A DNA stretch of 64,000 bases, taken from the NCBI RefSeq assembly GCF_000235365.1, contig NC_016454.1, positions 124,001 to 188,000 of the forward strand, read 5' to 3'. Source of the DNA: Eremothecium cymbalariae DBVPG#7215. Its lineage: Eukaryota > Ascomycota > Saccharomycetes > Saccharomycetales > Saccharomycetaceae. Below are positions 58,675 through 64,000 of the stretch, piece after piece. The notes beneath the pieces are model-generated. The model made no database searches, was not told the DNA's origin, and saw only the letters and a list, made by a program, of their open reading frames with translations. A program made the position numbers and the translations under genes. The first letter of the stretch is position 1. Each line of letters opens with the position of its first letter.

Positions 58675-60777
58675 TCAGAACAAATCCATGAGATCTTTTG
58701 CACTTCCATTAGCTGGCACTTGTTTGCCTTCCTGTATAGTCATTTTTTGCATTGGTTTGTCCAACAGTGAGTCGCCGGTGAAATTAAAAAGATCACTCAA
58801 TTCTTCCAGGGCGCTTCCACCCTTGATATTGGCATTGGGTACGTTTGTTGAATCGCTATCTAGATCCAACAGAGTTTCGCTGTTTAAATTTTTGGCTATT
58901 TCTGCATGTGCCATAGAAGTCAATTCATCTAGGGCTTTACCTTGGACAGAACTGTGTTGTACAGTACGGCGTTTGAACTGAGATAAGGGTTTGTAATATA
59001 TAGACGAAAGGGTTGATAATTCTTGCAACAGACTATGGAGTAGTTCTGGAGAAAACTGGTCCAATGTACTTGTTAAAGGTGGTAACTTTGCATTAGAAAG
59101 ATCTTCTACCAGTTTGTCTGCATTTGGCAATGAAAGGCACCTCCAATAAAGCATAGCCATATCTCTGATATCTATATCTTGGGTCTCAGTGGTTGCAAGC
59201 TTTAAAACGTGTTGAAGAGTAGTATCAGGAAGCTGTCTGCTTAATTTCACAACAGTTAACAGAATAGATAATTGAGTGGAATGACCTTGCTGCGCGAAAG
59301 TGTCAATGAATTGTTGTAACTTTTCCTCAGCGTTGGGGAACCGATACTGGCCTAGCATCCAGATATAGTTGCACTTTCCGGAATCAGTAACAAGGTGAGA
59401 ATCTGCATCTGTCCATGATGACACTATTGGTAATGGCAGGTTAGCTAATTGCGAATCGTACCGCAAGAGATCACAGATCGAAACCAGGCATTCGTCTTGA
59501 AAAGTATCACGGTCTTGCAATAATGTACAGAGTATATCTAGAGCCTTTGTAACAAACTTGGTGGCACTAGTGGAATCGTTTGCATAGGCAAACTTTATAG
59601 CCAATTGAGATATTGCTTGAATTGCCTTCAATACAAATTCCGGTTCAAATTCCATTGCATATTCGCGTAGCTCCGCCAACAGCAAGCTACACTGTTTTAA
59701 GTTAGAAGTCGAGACCAACCGAACCATAATATCCAACTTTTCTAACTTAACATACAAAGGATCGTTGAATTTAACATAGAAGATGGGTAGCTCCTTAGAC
59801 AATAATTCGGGGTACTTCTGCAGCAAAATTCTGATATTCCGCAACGCGACATATTGCATCTCAGGCGGGGTGGACATCAAAGATACTAAAGCAGTAGAAA
59901 CTTTATCAGTGGGCTGTTTCTGTAACTCAGAGGGCAACAAGTCCAGATTCTTCACAATCACTTTCACAGACGATAATACAACAGCAGGATTGACATGTTG
60001 CAAATGAGGAGTTACACGACCAATAATATCCTGCGCCTGTATCGAATCCTTCGCATCACACTGAGCAAGTGCTCCCAAAATTGTTATCCTAGCCCACTCT
60101 GTGCACTCGCTCAACGCATGCAATAACTGCGTAATATGCGACTGGATCAACAATGGTAAGGGTACAACGGAGGAATCCATCTCGTAGATATCCGTTAGCG
60201 AAGCTATCGTATTCGCAACCACCATCAAGTTTGAATCATCCAAAGCTGATATCAAATCCGTAATCATATTCAAACTTATGCACAACTCCCTGTTTAAATG
60301 GAATAACTTGGCAACACAAAGCACTGCAGTCTTTCTCACATATGGATTATCATCCTGTAACGTCTTGCGCAACGGACCCTCAACATGATCTAGTATCATA
60401 TCCACACGAATCATAGACATAGTACGAATTGCCATACAACGAATCAGTGGATTGGGATCCTGTGCATCCGTGACAAATGTGTTGACGGCCAGAATACACA
60501 ACTCAGGATGCGTCTGCGCATAATTTATCACATACAAATACACCAATTTCTTCTGTTCAATATCGGATGTCGCTATATTTTTGAGTACATCTGGAAACAA
60601 TGGGGACACATCTTTACCAATTGTCATCTGCTGAATTGTCTTTTTAATCGCATCTTTCCTAGTTTGAGGATACTTTGAAACAAGTCCATTCCTTAATTCA
60701 AATAACTCTCCCTTATTAGAGACCTTGGGAGCAACCCTGACAGCATCCTTAAGGAATTTCTTGATCTTCTTATCCAT
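58675..60777 (-). CDS. APL2: AP-1 adaptor complex beta subunit Apl2
   Basis: The 700-residue protein matches Apl2 (YKL135C, 726 residues), the large beta subunit of the AP-1 clathrin adaptor acting between trans-Golgi and endosomes. The N-terminal trunk of HEAT-like repeats begins KKIKKFLKDAVRVAPKVSNKGELFELRNGLVSKYPQ and includes KLVYLYVINYAQTHPELCILAVNTF, typical of beta-adaptins. Near the C-terminus, SETLLDLDSD is a clathrin-box motif (LLDLD). There is no large appendage domain, as in the yeast protein. The ATG at 60777 (MDKKIKKFL) was chosen over an upstream in-frame TTG. Confidence 0.95.
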   Translation of the reverse strand: MDKKIKKFLKDAVRVAPKVSNKGELFELRNGLVSKYPQTRKDAIKKTIQQMTIGKDVSPLFPDVLKNIATSDIEQKKLVYLYVINYAQTHPELCILAVNTFVTDAQDPNPLIRCMAIRTMSMIRVDMILDHVEGPLRKTLQDDNPYVRKTAVLCVAKLFHLNRELCISLNMITDLISALDDSNLMVVANTIASLTDIYEMDSSVVPLPLLIQSHITQLLHALSECTEWARITILGALAQCDAKDSIQAQDIIGRVTPHLQHVNPAVVLSSVKVIVKNLDLLPSELQKQPTDKVSTALVSLMSTPPEMQYVALRNIRILLQKYPELLSKELPIFYVKFNDPLYVKLEKLDIMVRLVSTSNLKQCSLLLAELREYAMEFEPEFVLKAIQAISQLAIKFAYANDSTSATKFVTKALDILCTLLQDRDTFQDECLVSICDLLRYDSQLANLPLPIVSSWTDADSHLVTDSGKCNYIWMLGQYRFPNAEEKLQQFIDTFAQQGHSTQLSILLTVVKLSRQLPDTTLQHVLKLATTETQDIDIRDMAMLYWRCLSLPNADKLVEDLSNAKLPPLTSTLDQFSPELLHSLLQELSTLSSIYYKPLSQFKRRTVQHSSVQGKALDELTSMAHAEIAKNLNSETLLDLDSDSTNVPNANIKGGSALEELSDLFNFTGDSLLDKPMQKMTIQEGKQVPANGSAKDLMDLF

Positions 60778-61367
60778 AGCCAACCAGATTAATTGCTCAA
60801 ATGAATGAGATCTGCACAGCTAAACAAAGTATTACTCTTCCTTTGTTATTTGTCAACTTTATTAATATCACTCTAGTCAATTAAAACCAGTTAGCGTGGT
60901 CCGACGTCCTAGAACCAGAGCATGTTGATTTTCGTGCAAAGAGCTGTACGTCATATATTAGATGGATGCCATTCATGGCATCCATCTACTATCTGTCCAT
61001 AATATGACGACCGGGTAACGTTTATAGTCTTGATATTTTTACACTTTTTGTAGTAAGATGTTTTCCCAAAAATGTTAGGATGTGCGCAGTCACAAGGTCA
61101 ACATGCGAGAAATTTCTCCTACATCTTTACACCCTTCAGCGTAAGTTTCAGCACGGATCGGAGGTCGGATATTAGAATCTAAAACATATCATGAACCCAT
61201 ACACCAATTTGAACATCTCTCGAGCCCACGCAAAGTTCTCGAGGCCTGCATAGCCGTTCAGAAAAGAAGTATAAATTTTTCAATTGTTGAATGAAGAGTA
61301 CTTAGTTTTAAGATCTGGAATATTGGATAATTTTAACTCGTTGGAGATTGTAAAATAACACTTAGCG
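60778..61367. promoter_or_regulatory. Divergent promoter region APL2 / ASC1
   Basis: About 590 bp. It holds a near-perfect 30-bp palindrome (60959-60988), a Reb1-type CGGGTAA (61012-61018) and GAGAAATTTCTCC near 61110, also self-complementary. ASC1 is a highly expressed ribosome component, so these sites probably serve it. Confidence 0.6.
60959..60988. repeat. 30-bp palindrome
   Basis: Arms TAGATGGATGCCAT (60959-60972) and ATGGCATCCATCTA (60975-60988) are exact reverse complements separated by TC. It is in the divergent promoter of APL2 and ASC1, 24 bp before a Reb1-type site. Confidence 0.95.
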
Positions 61368-62529
61368 ATGTCTACTAAAGAATTTCTAGTCCTAAGAGGT
61401 ACCTTGGAGGGTCACAATGGGTGGGTCACTTCTTTGGCCACCTCCCCAGCTCAACCAAACATGTTGTTGTCTGCTTCTCGTGATAAGACTTTGATCACTT
61501 GGAGATTGACTGGTGAGGACCAACAATATGGTGTTCCTGTTAAGTCTTTCAAGGGTCACTCCCACATCATTCAGGACTGTACCGTTACCAACGATGGTAA
61601 GTATGCTTTGTCTGCTTCCTGGGATAAGACTTTGAGATTGTGGGACTTGGCTTCCGGTGAGAGTCTCATCAGATTTGTTGGTCACAAGTCTGACGTTATG
61701 TCTGTTTCCATCGATGCTGGTGCCACCCAAATTGTGTCTGCTTCTCGTGACAAGACTGTCAAGGTCTGGAACACTGTTGGTGAGTGTGTCGTCACTTTGT
61801 TGGGCCACAACGACTGGGTTTCACACGTTAGAATTGCTCCAAAGGATAACGCTGACGATCCAGTCACTGTTATTTCTGCTGGTATGGACAAGGTTGTTAA
61901 GGTATGTTTAAATTTTTTCGTGGGGATTCAATTTTTTTATATACGGTGCTATCAAATGATGATTCTATTATATTTGCTACTTCGGACGTTGTTTTTGCAG
62001 CGAATGAGATATACTATTTATCACCAAGATCTCTGATGATAGCCTGTTTATGGGAATTTTATTTCAATTTTTCGGGGTGCGTTTTACTAACTTTAGTGTA
62101 TTATAGGTCTGGGACTTGCAATCTTTCACCATTGAAGCTGACTTCATTGGTCACAACAACTACGTGAACACCGTTACTCCATCCCCAGATGGATCTATCT
62201 TTGCCTCTGCTGGTAAGGACGGTCAAATCATGTTGTGGAACTTGAACGCAAAGATTGCTTTGTACTCTTTGGATGCCAAGGACGAGGTTTTCGCTGTTGC
62301 TTTCTCTCCTAACAGATACTGGTTGACCGCCGCCACTGCCTCTGGTATCAAGATCTTCGATTTGGAACAAAGACTTCCTGTCGATGACTTGAAGCCAGAA
62401 TTCGCTGGTTACGCCAAGGCTCAAGAACCACATGCCATCTCTTTGGCTTGGTCCGCTGACGGTCAAACTTTGTTTGCCGGTTACACCGACAACGTCATCA
62501 GAGTCTGGCAAGTCATGACCGCTAACTAA
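61368..62529 (+). CDS. ASC1: Ribosome-associated WD40 protein Asc1 (RACK1), one intron
   Basis: Two exons (61368-61901 and 62107-62529) give 318 residues, against 319 for Asc1 (YMR116C), the RACK1 protein of the 40S subunit head that acts in ribosome quality control and signalling. Seven WD repeats are seen, several ending in WD ([34 protein letters not shown]). The splice joins AAG to GTC in phase 0 and restores the fifth repeat. The start [24 protein letters not shown] is typical. Codon bias (GGT, TCT, AAG, TTG) is that of a very highly expressed gene. The intron carries snR24, as in S. cerevisiae. Confidence 0.99.
61902..62106 (+). other. Spliceosomal intron in ASC1 (205 nt)
   Basis: Donor GTATGT at 61902, branch site TACTAAC at 62085-62091, acceptor TATAG ending at 62106. 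Phase 0, and the insertion point matches the reading of the WD repeat. It hosts a C/D snoRNA. Confidence 0.98.
61948..62043 (+). ncRNA. snR24: snR24 (U24), C/D box small nucleolar RNA
   Basis: Inside the ASC1 intron, a C box ATGATGA (61956-61962) and D box CTGA (62033-62036) are enclosed by a 7-bp terminal stem, GCTATCA/TGATAGC. The guide before the D box (TATCACCAAGATCT) and an internal guide (ATATTTGCTAC) are complementary to adjacent parts of 25S rRNA as I recall it (AGATCTTGGTG, GTAGCAAATA). These match snR24, which directs 2'-O-methylation at C1437, A1449 and G1450 in S. cerevisiae. Host gene and orientation are the same as in S. cerevisiae. Exact mature ends are not determined. Confidence 0.95.
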
Positions 62530-62646
62530 GAAATTTCTTAGTGGCTTTTATACTGCCTGTGTATAGTTAATTTAGTAAATCAGATTTTTGGGTAGATAGG
62601 TCTATTAATAAAAATGGCTGAACATATTTTTGATGTATTTATCTAT

Positions 62647-64000
62647 TTACATGTTTTTTACCTCACCGATATATCTCATAGCCCAGTTGTCGCCATTTAT
62701 TAGCCGGGGTTCATCAAGTGCATCTGCGATGCACCTCCAGGGATCTCTACTACCGCCCCATTTAAGAACACTATTTTTGAATTTCTCACCTCCAGCTCTA
62801 CTGAAGGGGTCATGTTGGAATAGATGATTCCATACTTTGGCCGCAATTGCACGATCCATTAAATAACTGTAATAAGACGCCCCATAACCGAATAGATGGC
62901 CAAATCTCCCACACCAGTTGCTTCTGTCGTCTACGAGAACTTGTAATTCCTTTTCTAATCCATGATAAACTGTTACGATATCCTCGCTATTATCAGTGAG
63001 ACTGTGCAACCTCTGATCCAACATAGCCATTTTTATTTGCGAAAAGGTTTCTGTATGCTCTAAGAAACGATTCTCTTGTTGATAGTTGACTAGCATTTCC
63101 TTGGGGACACGCTCTCCAGTTGCATAATGACTCGATATACGCGACAACACTCGCAGATCTTTAGCAAAATGTTCCATTAAAATACTAGGTAACTCAACAA
63201 AGTCAGTTGCACATCGAGTACCACTAATATTTTGCAATTGTGTTCTACCTAACATAGAGTGCATTGCATGGCCCATTTCATGAAATAGTGTTTCCACTTC
63301 ACTGAGTTGTAACAAACATATGGAATCATCATCTGCCTGCGTATGGCTAAAGTTACAGACTAAAGAGATGACGGGCATTTGAAATTTACTTTTATCTGGA
63401 TGGGAGCCTACCTGTATTGTGGAATAATCCGTCTCATTTGGATAAATTTGGCGGGAGCAACAAACTGTGAAATGAGCTGGATTGGGTGTTTTGCCCTGCC
63501 TTTCGAATAAATCACAGTAAATCACGCCAATCACGCCATTTGCTTCAGATATAACCTGTATTTTACGAACTTCTGGGTCCCATGTTTCACCCGTTTTTGC
63601 GACAACCGGTTCCAACCTGATACCATAAATACTTTGGAATAGATCCGAAAGTCCTTGGATAACGACACCCAAGGAAAAATAACAGTTCAAGGATTGAAAA
63701 CTCATTGTTTTGACTGACCGAGGTTGAGCTAATAAAGACATAGAACCGAAGTAATCGCGATCCCATGGTCTCACTGAAGACAAAATTTCTGATGCATCTT
63801 TGCAATGATTATCATGCTTCATGTCTGCTAAAGGTTTTAGTTCCTCCATGGCTAATGGCTTGGTGTATTCTATCAGAGTATTCATGAAATTTTTTACGTT
63901 CTTCGGTGACTTAGCCATCTTGCCTTCTAGCTGGTAGGTTGCGTAATCGGGTTTCCCCATGATATGCGCCAATTGTTGTCTTAATCGTACCAATTTCTTT
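62647..64000 (-). CDS. OCT1: Mitochondrial intermediate peptidase Oct1, partial (5' end outside window)
   Basis: The C-terminal 450 or so residues of an M3-family metallopeptidase are present; the frame is still open at the window edge. It matches Oct1 (YKL134C, 772 residues), the matrix peptidase that removes an octapeptide from imported proteins after MPP cleavage. The zinc site HEMGH is in [19 protein letters not shown], with the third ligand region in [14 protein letters not shown]. The terminal portion [21 protein letters not shown], then [15 protein letters not shown], is typical. The apparent Met at 63993 is a TTG codon and not the start. About 320 residues should lie beyond the right end. 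Confidence 0.95.
   Translation of the reverse strand, partial: KKLVRLRQQLAHIMGKPDYATYQLEGKMAKSPKNVKNFMNTLIEYTKPLAMEELKPLADMKHDNHCKDASEILSSVRPWDRDYFGSMSLLAQPRSVKTMSFQSLNCYFSLGVVIQGLSDLFQSIYGIRLEPVVAKTGETWDPEVRKIQVISEANGVIGVIYCDLFERQGKTPNPAHFTVCCSRQIYPNETDYSTIQVGSHPDKSKFQMPVISLVCNFSHTQADDDSICLLQLSEVETLFHEMGHAMHSMLGRTQLQNISGTRCATDFVELPSILMEHFAKDLRVLSRISSHYATGERVPKEMLVNYQQENRFLEHTETFSQIKMAMLDQRLHSLTDNSEDIVTVYHGLEKELQVLVDDRSNWCGRFGHLFGYGASYYSYLMDRAIAAKVWNHLFQHDPFSRAGGEKFKNSVLKWGGSRDPWRCIADALDEPRLINGDNWAMRYIGEVKNM

Noticed and set aside
1..64000. Transposons, LTRs, CRISPR arrays, viral remnants, toxin genes
   Set aside because: No integrase, reverse transcriptase, long repeats, spacer arrays or related proteins were seen; the single tRNA has no flanking LTR-like sequence.

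Overview
The window is nuclear chromosomal DNA from a budding yeast of the family Saccharomycetaceae. Genes are compact and mostly intron-poor, the few introns carry yeast splice signals (GTATGT, TACTAAC), and nearly every protein has a recognisable Saccharomyces cerevisiae counterpart. Gene order mixes two S. cerevisiae tracks. From JLP2 to SNF7 the genes alternate between counterparts of the YMR132-YMR119 and YLR039-YLR025 regions. From SDH3 to the right end they alternate between YMR118-YMR116 and YKL141-YKL134. Genes kept as duplicates in S. cerevisiae (RPL15A/B, ADE16/17, SDH3/SHH3) are single here. This is the pattern expected of a lineage that split before the whole-genome duplication (Kluyveromyces, Lachancea, Eremothecium, Zygosaccharomyces or Torulaspora type). 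I cannot fix the genus from sequence alone.

Layout. 0-11 kb: JLP2, RRB1, RIC1, COX12, a tRNA-Ala(UGC), intron-bearing DPI35 and MLH2. 11-24 kb: POM152, SMF3, intron-bearing RSC58, ECM16 and SAS2. 24-36.5 kb: RAD5 (two frame breaks), DLT1, intron-bearing STO1, EPO1 (one frame break) and PKR1. 37-41 kb: a gene-poor stretch with two small S/T-rich proteins of one family and a few doubtful small ORFs. 41-53 kb: RPL15, ADE17, the H/ACA RNA snR30 (minus strand, no ORF), ASI1, AAT2, SED5, SNF7 and an unrecognised coiled-coil protein. 53-64 kb: SDH3, CTK1, HSK3, SPC24, MRPL31, CMC1, APL2, ASC1 (intron hosting the C/D RNA snR24) and the 3' part of OCT1, cut by the window edge.

The genes are housekeeping loci grouped by ancestral order, not by pathway. 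Themes include ribosome production (RRB1, ECM16, RPL15, ASC1, snR30, snR24), mitochondrial function (COX12, CMC1, SDH3, MRPL31, OCT1), membrane traffic (RIC1, SED5, SNF7, APL2), DNA repair and chromatin (MLH2, RAD5, RSC58, SAS2) and kinetochore (SPC24, HSK3). I found no transposon, CRISPR array, viral remnant or novel multi-gene system. The most useful additions beyond plain ORFs are four spliced genes with corrected starts, two small nucleolar RNAs, three homopolymer-associated frame breaks, an unknown gene at an ancestral synteny junction that carries a perfect 17-bp hairpin, a possible histone-fold small protein, and an in-frame poly-histidine stretch behind the CTK1 stop codon.
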